Shown here piece after piece: positions 16,337 through 24,992 of a DNA stretch of 64,000 nt. Every line of letters begins with the position of its first letter. The stretch's first letter is position 1. The stretch is from Amnibacterium sp. CER49. Lineage in GTDB: Bacteria; Actinomycetota; Actinomycetes; Actinomycetales; Microbacteriaceae. The notes under the pieces were generated by a model. It was not told the DNA's origin. It did no database searches and saw nothing but the letters and a program-made list of their open reading frames with translations. Location of the stretch: the NCBI RefSeq assembly GCF_029846255.1, contig NZ_JARVWQ010000001.1:372001-436000 (forward strand), read 5' to 3'. The position numbers and the translations under genes are program-made.

Positions 16337-17814
16337 CAGGCCGCCGAGGCGGCGTCGACGTGGTGGGGCTCCTCGTAGCCGTCCGCCGGCAGCGGCGCGC
16401 CGATCTCCGGCTTGAACACCCGCACGAGCACGAGGTGCAGGACGGCCGCGACGATGAAGCCCACGAACGGCGTCAGGTCGCCGATGCCGTAGTCGCTGAC
16501 GAACCCGCTGCTGAACTTCTCCGTCGGCGCCACGAGCACGCCGGTGTAGAAGGTCTGGTTCGAGAAGAGCCAGATCGACAGCACCATGCCGACGACGAGG
16601 GAGATGAGGCCCGACCAGTTCGTGTACCGGGCGTCGTCGGCGAGGAACGCGGCGATCCGGGTGCCGCGACGCAGGTAGCGGTCGACGAGCACCACACCGA
16701 GCCACGGCGCGATCCAGTACGCGATGACGAGGAGGAAGTTCTCGTACGTGTTCTTCGGGTCGCCCGCCGCGACGAGCGCGATGAAGAAGCCGACGACGCC
16801 GAAGACGGCCGCGACGATCGCGCGGCGCAGGTTGAACGGGATCTTGACGCCGGCGGCGAGGAAGCTCATCGCGCCGGAGTAGATGTTCAGGGCGTTCGCG
16901 GCGATCGCGCCGACGAAGATGCCGAGCAGCGCGAGCTTGCCGACGATCACCGGCATCACCGCGGCCGACGTGAAGAGGTCGGTGGGGTTGCCCTTGCCGA
17001 AGTCGAGCACGGTCGCCGCGGCGGCGCCCGCCGCCATGAGCACGGTGCAGGAGACGAAGTCGCCGAGCCCGGCGGCGAGACCGGTCTTCAGCGGCGAGGT
17101 GCGGACCGGCAGGTACCGCGTGTAGTCGGCGGCGTACGGGTTCCAGCCGGCGGCGTACCCGAACGCGGCGGCCGCGGCGACCGTGAAGCCGCCGAAGCCG
17201 GCGTTGAAGCCGGACGGGCCGTGGTTCGCGCCGTGCGCGAGCGCGCCGGTGGCCAGGGCGAAGATCGTCGCGGCCAGGAAGATGATGCCGAGGACGATCG
17301 TGGCGTACCGCTCGAACTGCTGCACCAGGTCGTGGCCGATGAAGGCGACCGCGACCTGCAGCACCACGATGATGAGCAGGCTGAGCCAGATCGGCAGGCC
17401 GAGCAGGCTCGTGAGGGCGAAGGCGCCGCTCACCGAGTTCGTGGCGAACCAGCCGAGACCCGCCATCAGCGTGTTGAGCGCAGCGGGCAGGATGTTGCCG
17501 CGCGTGCCGAACGCCGTGCGGCCGAGCACCATCTGCGCGACGCCGTCGCGCGGTCCCCAGCTCGACAGGATGCCATGGGTGATGCTGCCGAGCGCGTTGC
17601 CGAGCACGAGCGCGAGCATCGCCTGCCAGAAGCCGAGTCCGAAGAAGGCCACGGCGATGACGCCGACGAAGACCGTCGCGAACTCGAGGTTCGGGGCGGA
17701 CCAGGTGGCGAGGAGCTGCCACGGGGAGCCGTGGCGGCGGTCGACGGGGATGGCTTCGATACCACCCGTCTCAACGATCGGCTTGCGGACGGGCGGCGCG
17801 TCGAGGGTCGTCAC
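16336..17814 (-). CDS. codB: NCS1 family cytosine/purine permease
   Basis: 492 residues from a GTG start, with about twelve transmembrane helices beginning near residue 35. NCS1 features include the N-terminal PVDRRHGSPWQLLATWSAPN stretch, AFGTRGNILPAALN in the early helices, and WNPYAADYTRYLP in the middle. It should import cytosine or a related base by proton or sodium symport. The downstream overlapping deaminase supports cytosine as substrate. Upstream lies a GlnR-like box, which would make the operon a nitrogen-scavenging unit. The symbol is by function and is not proof of orthology with E. coli codB. Confidence 0.9.
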   Translation of the reverse strand: MTTLDAPPVRKPIVETGGIEAIPVDRRHGSPWQLLATWSAPNLEFATVFVGVIAVAFFGLGFWQAMLALVLGNALGSITHGILSSWGPRDGVAQMVLGRTAFGTRGNILPAALNTLMAGLGWFATNSVSGAFALTSLLGLPIWLSLLIIVVLQVAVAFIGHDLVQQFERYATIVLGIIFLAATIFALATGALAHGANHGPSGFNAGFGGFTVAAAAAFGYAAGWNPYAADYTRYLPVRTSPLKTGLAAGLGDFVSCTVLMAAGAAAATVLDFGKGNPTDLFTSAAVMPVIVGKLALLGIFVGAIAANALNIYSGAMSFLAAGVKIPFNLRRAIVAAVFGVVGFFIALVAAGDPKNTYENFLLVIAYWIAPWLGVVLVDRYLRRGTRIAAFLADDARYTNWSGLISLVVGMVLSIWLFSNQTFYTGVLVAPTEKFSSGFVSDYGIGDLTPFVGFIVAAVLHLVLVRVFKPEIGAPLPADGYEEPHHVDAASAA

Positions 17815-17853
17815 AGCACAAGCGTAGGGAACGTCAGGGACGGTTCCGGTGCC

Positions 17854-17891
17854 GTTACTGACCTGCTGCCGCCCCGTAACGCCCTGGAAAC
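17854..17891. promoter_or_regulatory. GlnR-like nitrogen box upstream of the cytosine operon
   Basis: Reading the plus strand, GTTAC (17854-17858), a degenerate GCTGC, GTAAC (17876-17880) and GAAAC (17887-17891) are each separated by 6 bases. The last pair is an exact match to the gTnAC-n6-GaAAC consensus known for GlnR, and the two GTnAC elements are 22 bases apart as in a full two-site box. It starts 40 bases upstream of the permease start codon. Part of it coincides with a hairpin (17880-17899), so a terminator role for that part is an alternative. Confidence 0.5.
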
Positions 17892-17905
17892 ACAGGGCGC
17901 CCCCG

Positions 17906-19348
17906 TCACGCCAGATCCGGGGGCGCGGTCACGCCGAACTCGCGGCGCAGCACGCTGCGCGCCGCGAGGTAGCCGCCCATCCCGTGCACGCCGGGCCCGG
18001 GCGCGGCGGCGGCCGAGCAGAGATAGACGCCGTCGGCGAGGTGCCACGGGTCGGCCGACGGCACCGGCCGGGCGAGCAGCTGCGGCAGGCTCACCGCACC
18101 GGTCGCGATGTCGCCGCCGCCGAAGTTCGGGTTCCATCGCTCGATCTCGGCCGCGCTCCGCGCGCTCGAGGCGAGCACGAGATCGCGGAAGCCCGGCGCG
18201 AAGCGCTCGATCTGCGCGGTCACCGCCTCGGTCGGGTCGACCGTCGAGCCGCGAGGTGCGTGCAGGTAGGTCCAGAGCACGTGCTTGCCCGCCGGTGCGC
18301 GCGTCGGATCGAGCACGGTCGGCTGCGACACGAGCACGTAGGGGTGCTCGGGGAAGCGGCCCGCCGCCACCTCGTTCTCGCTCGCCGCGATCTGCGCCCG
18401 GGTGCCGCCGAGGTGCAGGGTCCCGGCCGCCCGGGCGTCCTCGTTCGCCCACGGCACCGGCCCGTCGAGCGCGAAGTCGACCTTCCCGACGCCGTTGCCG
18501 AAGCGGAAGCCGACGAGCAGCGTGCGCAGCAGCGGCGCGAGCCGGCGGCCCGCGATCGACAGCAGCGCGGGCACGCTCGTGTCGAAGAGGACGGCGCGGG
18601 CCGTCGGCACGTCGCAGAGCGACCGCACCGGGTGGCCCGTCTCGATGCGGCCGCCGTGCGCGCGCACGTCGGCCGCGAGGGCGTCGGCGATCGCCTGCGT
18701 GCCGCCGACCGGGATCGGCCAGCCGCCCGCGTGGCCGGCGACGGCGAGGGCGAGCCCCGCGGCGGCCGGCCCGGGCGACGGCAGCCGGCGGATCGTGTGC
18801 GCGAAGACGCCCGTGAGCAGGGCCGGCGCGGCCTCGGTGCGCCACCGCCGGTTCCAGAGCGGCGTGCCCTGATCGAGCGCGGCGAGGCCGAAGCGGGCGG
18901 CGACGAGCGGCTGCGGCGGGATGCGCAGCACCGGGCCCGTGGTGAACCGGACGACGTCGTTCGCGCGTTCGACGAGTGGGCCGAGCAGGCGCCGCCAGGC
19001 GGGGCCGTCCGCTCCGAGCCCCTCGACCGTCCGGTCGAGGTCCCGCCAGGCGAGTGCCGCCCGGCCGCCGTCCAGCGGGTGCGCGTAGGAGAGCTCGGGC
19101 GTGACGAACGGCACCTTCTCGGCCAGGCGGAAGCGGCGGAAGAACGGTGAGGCGAACGCCATGGGGTGCACCGCCGACCCGAGGTCGGAGCGGAAGCCGG
19201 GCAACGTCGTCTCGGCGCTGCCCGCACCGCCCCCGACCGTGTCCGCCCGCTCGTAGACAGCCACCGAGAGACCCGCCCGGGCGAGCGTCACCGCAGCGGC
19301 GAGCCCGTTCGGGCCCGCGCCGATCACGACGACGTCGAGGTCCGTCAT
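17906..19348 (-). CDS. Phytoene desaturase-like FAD-dependent oxidoreductase
   Basis: 480 residues from the ATG at 19348, placed directly before the FAD-binding strand (DLDVVVIGAGPNGLAAA, 3-19). The GGGAGSAE segment and the C-terminal GVHGMGGYLAARSVL are typical of the CrtI-like / carotenoid-retinol saturase group of the amine-oxidase superfamily. It probably oxidises or isomerises a polyunsaturated lipid, but no carotenoid genes are adjacent, so a specific substrate is not supported. A further in-frame ATG at 19411 would add 21 residues without recognisable signal. Confidence 0.85.
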   Translation of the reverse strand: MTDLDVVVIGAGPNGLAAAVTLARAGLSVAVYERADTVGGGAGSAETTLPGFRSDLGSAVHPMAFASPFFRRFRLAEKVPFVTPELSYAHPLDGGRAALAWRDLDRTVEGLGADGPAWRRLLGPLVERANDVVRFTTGPVLRIPPQPLVAARFGLAALDQGTPLWNRRWRTEAAPALLTGVFAHTIRRLPSPGPAAAGLALAVAGHAGGWPIPVGGTQAIADALAADVRAHGGRIETGHPVRSLCDVPTARAVLFDTSVPALLSIAGRRLAPLLRTLLVGFRFGNGVGKVDFALDGPVPWANEDARAAGTLHLGGTRAQIAASENEVAAGRFPEHPYVLVSQPTVLDPTRAPAGKHVLWTYLHAPRGSTVDPTEAVTAQIERFAPGFRDLVLASSARSAAEIERWNPNFGGGDIATGAVSLPQLLARPVPSADPWHLADGVYLCSAAAAPGPGVHGMGGYLAARSVLRREFGVTAPPDLA

Positions 19349-19470
19349 GCCGCGGACCGCCGGGAGCGCACGACCCGATCCTGGCCGACCGCGACTGGGA
19401 GCGTCGACCACCCCACCCGGCTCCGCCGACGGGGGCCGCGGTCCCCCCGGGCATCGGGCAGGATGACGCC

Positions 19471-19746
19471 ATGCCGGAACTCGAGACGGTGCACGACGAC
19501 GTGCACACGCGCTACCTCGCCTCGCTCGAAGGGGAGGTGATCGGCGAGGTCGTCTACCGCGACACGGGCAACGGACGCATCTTCATCCACAGCGAGATCG
19601 CGCCGTCGCACGAGCACCAGGGCTACGGCACGCGCATGGTGCGCGCCGCCCTCGACGACACCCTCGCCGCGGGGCTGAAGCCGATCGCGCAGTGCTCGAT
19701 GGTGCGCAACTTCCTCGCCGAGCACCCCGACTACAGCCGCCGCTGA
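19471..19746 (+). CDS. Small GNAT-like N-acetyltransferase (YjdJ/NATD1 type)
   Basis: 91 residues. The motif IAPSHEHQGYGTRMVRAALDD contains the acetyl-CoA loop QGYGTRM, and CSMVRNFLAEHPDY near the C-terminus is conserved in the short GCN5-related family. These proteins consist of only the acetyl-CoA-binding core, and their acceptors are unknown. It reads divergently from the FAD oxidoreductase, with about 120 bases between starts. Confidence 0.85.
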   Translation: MPELETVHDDVHTRYLASLEGEVIGEVVYRDTGNGRIFIHSEIAPSHEHQGYGTRMVRAALDDTLAAGLKPIAQCSMVRNFLAEHPDYSRR

Positions 19747-19827
19747 CCGATCGGCGCATCCCGCTCGGCCGGTCCGCGCCTACACTGTTCGGGCCGCTGA
19801 TCGAGCCAGGGCGGTGCCGAGAGGACC

Positions 19828-20319
19828 ATGCAGCCGCTGACCGAAGAGCAGATCCGCGCCTCCTTCGTGAACGTGCCGGAGGTCGACGCCGAGCGCGTCC
19901 CGATGCCCGGTCTGCACGAGGTCGTCTGGGACGAGCGCGAGTACCTCGGCTGGCACGACGCCCGCGCCCCGCAGCGCGCCTACCTCACGGTGTGGAAGGG
20001 CGACCGGCCCGTCTCGCTCGCGCTGCGCAGCAACCCGAGCATCCGCGGCGGCATCAACGCCATGTGCAACCTCTGCCACACGCCGCAGCCCGGCGCCCAG
20101 GTCTCGCTGTTCGCGGCGCCGCGGCCCGGCGAGGCCGGCCGCAACGGCGACACGATCGGCACCTACATCTGCTCCGACCTCGGCTGCTCCGCCACCATCC
20201 GCATCACGCCGCCACCGGCGCCGATGCAGCTGCCGCCGGAGGAGATCCTCCAGCGCCGCATCGAGGGGCTCCAGTCGCGGCTCGACGCCTTCACCGACGG
20301 GCTGCTCGGCGCGGCCTGA
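19828..20319 (+). CDS. FBP domain protein with treble-clef zinc finger
   Basis: 163 residues. Two cysteine pairs, CNLC (80-83) and CSDLGC (115-120), form the predicted treble-clef zinc site of the FBP family, which is related to the C-terminus of EF-G-binding protein. The N-terminal half (LTEEQIRASFVNV; WDEREYLGWHDARAPQRAYL) also matches this family. By analogy it may bind elongation factor G or the ribosome, but that is only family knowledge. A TACACT box at 19781-19786 could be its -10 element. Confidence 0.85.
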   Translation: MQPLTEEQIRASFVNVPEVDAERVPMPGLHEVVWDEREYLGWHDARAPQRAYLTVWKGDRPVSLALRSNPSIRGGINAMCNLCHTPQPGAQVSLFAAPRPGEAGRNGDTIGTYICSDLGCSATIRITPPPAPMQLPPEEILQRRIEGLQSRLDAFTDGLLGAA

Positions 20320-20343
20320 GCCCGCCCGCCCCGATCCACCGGC

Positions 20344-21846
20344 TCAGGGCAGCAGGAAGCCCTCGACGAGCAGCTCCCGCGTCTCGGGGAGGGCTGCGCG
20401 GAGCACGGCCTCCGGGTCGGCGTCGAGGAGGCGCGCGACCGCCGCGGCGAGGTCGCCGAGCGGGAGCTCGCCGTCGCAGGCGCCGACGATCGCGGCCGTC
20501 GCCGTGTCGACGCGGCGGGTGCGGGTGAACCCGTCGCCCTGCCGCAGCTCGAGCACGGTCGGGTCGGCGGCGCCCGGCCAGTAGTGGCGGTGCTCGGTGA
20601 CGTCCGGCGCCACCCGCAGCCGCTGCGCGGCGAGCGCGTCGTCGCCGAGCGCCGCCTGCGCGTCGTGCCCGGCGAGGCCGACGGCGAGCGCCCGGCCCAC
20701 CCCGGACACCGGTCCGGCGAGGTGCTCGAAGCGCCGCAGGGTCGGCCGCTCCCCCGCCGCAGGCGCCCGGAGGGTCACGTAGCCGGCGCCGATCGCGGTG
20801 ACGCCGCGGTCGGCGAGGTCGTCGAGCCAGAGGCGCACGAGCTCCCGCCAGCGCCGGCCGCCCGGCTGGGCTCCGCCGTCGCGGACCCAGGTCTCGGCGT
20901 ACTCGGCGGGGTCGAGCAGGTCGCGCTGCACGACCCACACGTCGAGGCCGTCGGCCCAGCCGAGCACGCGCTCGCGCGCCGCGACCTCGTCGCCGTGCAC
21001 CTCCCAGTTGCCGAGCAGCTGCGCGACGCCCCTGGGCGCGAGGTGGTCGCGGGCTCCCCGCACCACGGCTTCGACGAGCCCGTCGCCCGGCAGACCGCCG
21101 TCGCGGTACGTGTACTCGGGCACCCCCACGCGCCGAGGCGTGATCACGAACGGCGGGTTCGACACGATCCGGTCGAACCGCTCCCCGGCGACCGGCTCGT
21201 ACAGGCTGCCGAGCCGGAGGTCGAGCTCCGCCCCGTTCAGCGCCGCGTTGAGCCGGGCGTACCCGAGGGCGCGGGGCGACACATCGGTGCCGACGACACG
21301 GTCGGCGGTGCGCGCGGCCTGCAGCGCCTGCACCCCGCTACCCGTGCCGAGGTCGAGCACCGACCCGGCCGCGGGCAGGGTGAGCCCCGCCAGCGTCGAC
21401 GACGCGGCGCCGGCGCCGAGCACGTGCTCCTCCGGCAGCTCGCCGCCGAGGGCGAGCTCACCGAGGTCGGAGACGATCCACCACGACGCGACGCCGTGCT
21501 CGTCGGCGAGGGCGAACGGCCGCAGGTCCGCGGCCGGGGCGACGAGCTCGCCGTCCCGACGGATCAGCCCGAGCCGTTCGGCGCCCTCGAGGCCGAGGGT
21601 GGGCAGCGCCTCGGCGAGCGCGGCGCCCGGCACGGGGTCGCCGAGCACGAGGAGGCGGCCGAGGATCCGGACCGCGGTCGCGGGGCGCCGGTCGAGCTCG
21701 GCGAGGGCCGGCACCGGGTCGTCGCGGCCGAGTGCCGCGGCCGCGACGGGTCCCCAGGCCGCCTCGAGCCCGTCGACGGTGTAGCCGGCGGCGTCGAGGT
21801 CGTGCCGCAGCCGCTCGACGAGCGCGGGCTCGGGATGCTCCTGCAT
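20344..21846 (-). CDS. NPPF-motif N-methyltransferase-like class I SAM methyltransferase
   Basis: 500 residues. An N-terminal helical domain (1-150) precedes a Rossmann methyltransferase with SAM motif I VLDLGTGSGVQAL (163-175), acidic TDVSPRAL (187-194), and the catalytic SNPPFVI (229-235). SNPPF marks methylation of a planar nitrogen, as in HemK, RsmC and TrmN6. The C-terminal 150 residues add a winged-helix-like domain with RRVDTATAAIVGACDG. The substrate is probably rRNA, tRNA or a protein side chain. Actinobacterial homologues are commonly left as methyltransferases. Confidence 0.85.
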   Translation of the reverse strand: MQEHPEPALVERLRHDLDAAGYTVDGLEAAWGPVAAAALGRDDPVPALAELDRRPATAVRILGRLLVLGDPVPGAALAEALPTLGLEGAERLGLIRRDGELVAPAADLRPFALADEHGVASWWIVSDLGELALGGELPEEHVLGAGAASSTLAGLTLPAAGSVLDLGTGSGVQALQAARTADRVVGTDVSPRALGYARLNAALNGAELDLRLGSLYEPVAGERFDRIVSNPPFVITPRRVGVPEYTYRDGGLPGDGLVEAVVRGARDHLAPRGVAQLLGNWEVHGDEVAARERVLGWADGLDVWVVQRDLLDPAEYAETWVRDGGAQPGGRRWRELVRLWLDDLADRGVTAIGAGYVTLRAPAAGERPTLRRFEHLAGPVSGVGRALAVGLAGHDAQAALGDDALAAQRLRVAPDVTEHRHYWPGAADPTVLELRQGDGFTRTRRVDTATAAIVGACDGELPLGDLAAAVARLLDADPEAVLRAALPETRELLVEGFLLP

Positions 21847-21896
21847 CCGACCATCCTGTCGCCGCGATGCGGGCAGCGGGCCGGGAGCGGTTTCGG

Positions 21897-21938
21897 CGGG
21901 ATGCGCGACGCGAGGTCTCGATCGCGTCGCGCATCCCG
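21897..21938. terminator. Perfect 17-bp hairpin
   Basis: Arms at 21897-21913 and 21922-21938 with an 8-base loop. It is 51 bases upstream of the methyltransferase start and 330 bases downstream of the VOC stop on the same strand. It may end the VOC transcript or lie in the methyltransferase leader. Confidence 0.5.
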
Positions 21939-22186
21939 CAGCGTCGGGACGATCGGACATCCCGAGCAGGGGCCCCGACGGCGGTGAGTGAAGAGAAGAG
22001 GTTCGTCCTCGGGGCTGTGTGCAGCGTAATCGGAGGCCCGGATCGGGCTCCCCCGTGTCGTGCACCCCGTTCCGGGGGCTTTCGGTAACGATTCGCTGCG
22101 AGCCCTCTGCGACCGGCCCGAGCGCCTGAGGCGCTTGCAGAAGAACGCCTGGTCAGGGGCCGATCAGGACGATCCGGGGTCGGGGC

Positions 22187-22210
22187 GGTGGTACCAGGAG
22201 TGGTATCACC
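22187..22210. promoter_or_regulatory. Operator-like dyad
   Basis: GGTGGTACCA and TGGTATCACC form a 10-bp inverted repeat with one mismatch around GGAG. The same stretch contains two direct TGGTA repeats 12 bases apart. It is followed by another dyad, CGGAC-GTG-GTCCG. The regulator, if any, is unknown. Confidence 0.3.
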
Positions 22211-22266
22211 GGACGTGGTCCGACGCCGTTCCGGGCGACGCCGAGCGGGTCGGCGAAGCGGCGAGG

Positions 22267-22656
22267 TCAGCCCCGGTCGAGCACCGCGAGCACGTTGCCC
22301 GCCGGGTCCTTGAACCAGGCGATGTCGGGCCCGTATCCGGCCGCGCGACCGCGCACGATGCCGCGCTCGTCGGCCGGGTACGGCAGGTCGTCGTAGATGC
22401 GCGTCGCGACGCCCGCCGCGTTCAGCGCGTCGACCGTGCCCTCGAGGTCGTCGACGACGAAGTTCAGCACCGTGAAGGTCGCCGGCTGGTGGTCGGGCTT
22501 CGCGTAGATCCACAGCTCGGCGCCGTCGGGCAGCGTGGCGACGAGGCCGCCCATCTGCTCCTTCACCTGCAGGCCGAGCCGGCCGCCGTAGAACGCGCGG
22601 GCCTGATCGATGTCGTCGACCGAGATCCCGGAGAACGTGTTCGCACCTTCGAGCAC
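22267..22656 (-). CDS. VOC family protein
   Basis: 129 residues from a GTG with a GGAGGCAGC ribosome binding site. The fold signature is NTFSGISVDDIDQARAFYGG at the N-terminus and PDIAWFKDPAGNVLAVLDRG at the C-terminus, typical of two-module glyoxalase/dioxygenase-like proteins. Metal ligands are not obvious, and the substrate is unknown. It reads divergently from the lipoprotein hydrolase gene across a 404-base gap. Confidence 0.85.
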   Translation of the reverse strand: MLEGANTFSGISVDDIDQARAFYGGRLGLQVKEQMGGLVATLPDGAELWIYAKPDHQPATFTVLNFVVDDLEGTVDALNAAGVATRIYDDLPYPADERGIVRGRAAGYGPDIAWFKDPAGNVLAVLDRG

Positions 22657-23060
22657 CGCTGCCTCCGTCCGCGGACGCCGCACGGGGTGGCCGCGCCCGA
22701 AGCGTAACGGGGCGGGCCGACGACCGGAACGGCCGCGAGAGCGCGACGCGGTCCCGCAGACGCCATCGGCGCTCTCTCGCACCCCCACGATCCCGAGGCA
22801 GCGACGCGGCCGCGGAGTCCCGTCGAGCCCTCCGCCTCCCAGCCGACGGTGCGATGATGCGACGACCGCCTCGAACGAGCGCAGCCACGTCTCGGGCGCG
22901 CGTCGCGGTGACGGGCGGCAGGGCGATCCTCTGACCACCCCAGTTCGAGGCACGGTTCGGTAACGGCCCGCCGCGTGGCGGGAATGCCCGGGCGGTCGTG
23001 CCCGATTGTGCCTGGTCGGGCGCGCGGTGGTCGCGCGCCCGAGGAGCCTTGGAGGACGTC
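22657..23060. other. 404-base divergent intergenic region
   Basis: It separates the start of the VOC gene from the lipoprotein hydrolase. It holds an imperfect inverted repeat near 22730-22785 and a TTCGGTAACG element at 22956-22965 that also occurs at 22081-22090. Promoters for both genes must lie here. I see no gene with a supported start. Confidence 0.5.
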
Positions 23061-23987
23061 GTGCCCGTTCCCCACGGCCGGGCCGTCGCCCGGATCCGCG
23101 TGCTGACGGCCGCGCTCGTGGTGGCGGTGGCGACCACGCCACTCGCGGCGTGCGCACCGTCGACGCCCGGGACGCCGCCGGTCGCGACGGCACCGACGCC
23201 GGCAGCGACGGAGGACGCCGCGGCCGGTGTCGCTCGCGGCACGGGGCTGAAGCCCGTGGTGAACACCTGGGCCGAGCGCCGGATCGTGGACGATGCGGCC
23301 GCCGGCTCGCTCGTCGTCGCGCCGCCCCACCGCAACGGCGCGCTCGCGGTGTTCGTCCACGGCAGCGGCGAGGGCCGCCGCACGATCGTCGACGACCGCC
23401 GGCAGTCCGGGGTGGTGCACGACCTCGTCGAGCACGGCTACGTCGTGCTCGCGGCCGACGCCGGCGGCCGGGCGTGGGGGGACGCGGCGAGCGTCGCCGA
23501 CTACCGCACGCTCATCGCCCGCACCGAGCGCGCCTACGGCCTGCACGACGTCTTCCTCATGGCGGAGTCGATGGGCGGGCTCGCCACGATGCGGCTCGCG
23601 CGCACCGTGCCCGGCGTCCGCGCCGTCACCGCCTGGTACCCCGTGTACGACCTGCGCACCATGGCGACGAAGCACCGCTTCGCCGGCTGGATCCGCCGCG
23701 ACTGGGCCGGCGCGGACCGCTCGGTCGTCTCCCCCGTCGCGGTGCCCCGAGTGCCGATGATGATCTGGGCCTCCGCGCACGACACCGTCGTGTCGGCCGC
23801 CCTGAACGCGCGACGGCTCGCCGCCGCGGAGCGCGCTGCAGGCGGCTCGGTCGTCTACACGCCGACGATCGGGAACCACGGCGACGCCTCGAACTTCCAC
23901 CCGGCCGCGGTCGTCCGGTTCTTCGACGCGCACCGCCTGCAGACCGTGCTGCGATCCGCGTCGGCGACAGGCACGCGAAAGGCCTGA
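23061..23987 (+). CDS. Alpha/beta-hydrolase lipoprotein
   Basis: 308 residues from a GTG with a GGAGG ribosome binding site. The N-terminus is a lipoprotein signal: two Arg, a hydrophobic stretch, and lipobox TPLAAC with Cys31 as lipidation site, followed by a Pro/Thr/Ala spacer. The hydrolase domain has FVHGSGEG, the nucleophile elbow AESMGG with Ser170, and candidate acid and base Asp241 and His273 in GNHGD. It is an outward-facing esterase, peptidase or lipase anchored to the membrane; the substrate is unknown. Confidence 0.87.
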   Translation: MPVPHGRAVARIRVLTAALVVAVATTPLAACAPSTPGTPPVATAPTPAATEDAAAGVARGTGLKPVVNTWAERRIVDDAAAGSLVVAPPHRNGALAVFVHGSGEGRRTIVDDRRQSGVVHDLVEHGYVVLAADAGGRAWGDAASVADYRTLIARTERAYGLHDVFLMAESMGGLATMRLARTVPGVRAVTAWYPVYDLRTMATKHRFAGWIRRDWAGADRSVVSPVAVPRVPMMIWASAHDTVVSAALNARRLAAAERAAGGSVVYTPTIGNHGDASNFHPAAVVRFFDAHRLQTVLRSASATGTRKA

Positions 23988-24018
23988 CAAACCGCCGAGA
24001 ATGCGGCACCCTGTGCGG

Positions 24019-24945
24019 ATGCGTCCATCATCGCTGCTGGCCGTCGTCCCCGCGCTCGCCGCCGCGCTCGCGCTGCTCGCGCCCACCGCGGCGTCGGCGT
24101 CGCCGCTCCAGCCCGAGCGGACGGGCCCGTCGGCGACCGCCGCCACGACCGGGAACGACATCTCGTACCCGCAGTGCGGGAGGAGCACCCCGAGCGGCGC
24201 GCTCTTCGGCCTCGTCGGCGTGAACGGCGGCAACGCCGCGAACTACAACCCCTGCCTGGGCGGCCAGTTCGCCTGGGCGCGGACGACCCCGGGCACGGCG
24301 ACGCAGCCGGCCGCCGGGCTCTACGTCAACACGGGCAACGCCGGCGCGCAGGCCTCGTGGTGGCCCGTCTCCGACAGCGACCGGCCCAATGCCGCGCCCA
24401 GCCCGGGTCCGACCGGCGCCCTGCCGGTGGCCAGCGTCACGTACCCGTCGGGCAACGCCGTCGGCTGCGGCGCGAAGGGCACGCCGTACGGCCCCGAGTG
24501 CGCCTACGTCTACGGCTTCGTCCGCGCCGAGCAGGCCGTCGAGTACGCGAAGGAGCAGCTCGGCGACCTGACGGGCCGCAAGTGGTGGCTCGACGTCGAG
24601 ACGAGCAACACCTGGTCGTCGACGGACACCGCGAGCAACGCGGCGTCGCTCGCCGGAGCAGCCGACTACCTGACGACGGTCGGCGGCGCCGGCAGCGTCG
24701 GCGTGTACTCGACCACCGCCCAGTACCGCACGATCGTCGGCGGCACGGGCGCCACCGTGCCTTCGCGACCGGACGGCAGCACGAGCCCGCTGATCGGCGT
24801 GCCCGAGTGGGGCGCCGGCGCGCCGAGCCAGAAGACGGCGCAGTCGAACTGCTCCGTCACCCCGTTCACGGGCGGCCGGATCGCGCTCACCCAGTACGTC
24901 TCGGGCGGCCTCGACTACGACGTGTCGTGCAAGGTCCAGTACTGA
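24019..24945 (+). CDS. Secreted protein with glycoside-hydrolase-25-like architecture
   Basis: 308 residues from the ATG at 24019, 31 bases after the preceding stop; an ATG at 24001 is also in frame. A signal peptide (MRPSSLLAVVPALAAALALL...AAASA type) precedes GNDISYPQCG, GLVGVNGGNAANYNPCL and KWWLDVETSNTW. The WLDVE and GVYSTTAQYRTIVGG segments recall lysozyme-like GH25 barrels that have DxE active sites. Several conserved Cys suggest disulfides, and the size and pattern fit actinobacterial extracellular proteins. The enzymatic activity is inferred only from this resemblance. Confidence 0.75.
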   Translation: MRPSSLLAVVPALAAALALLAPTAASASPLQPERTGPSATAATTGNDISYPQCGRSTPSGALFGLVGVNGGNAANYNPCLGGQFAWARTTPGTATQPAAGLYVNTGNAGAQASWWPVSDSDRPNAAPSPGPTGALPVASVTYPSGNAVGCGAKGTPYGPECAYVYGFVRAEQAVEYAKEQLGDLTGRKWWLDVETSNTWSSTDTASNAASLAGAADYLTTVGGAGSVGVYSTTAQYRTIVGGTGATVPSRPDGSTSPLIGVPEWGAGAPSQKTAQSNCSVTPFTGGRIALTQYVSGGLDYDVSCKVQY

Positions 24946-24992
24946 CGCGCCCCGCTCGGAGCCTTCGCGGGCAGGGCTCGTAGGTTCCTGCC

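Larger units (their letters stand above)
21847..22266. other. 420-base gap with strong hairpin and dyads, no convincing gene
   Basis: This gap lies between the VOC stop and the methyltransferase start, both on the minus strand. I see a perfect 17-bp hairpin at 21897-21938, a 24-base dyad at 22187-22210, and no open frame with a recognisable start site and product. The short frames here are interrupted, and codon use gives no support. Confidence 0.6.

Noticed and set aside
21983-22087. Short GTG frame in the 420-base gap
   Set aside because: 34 codons, no ribosome binding site and no conserved feature.
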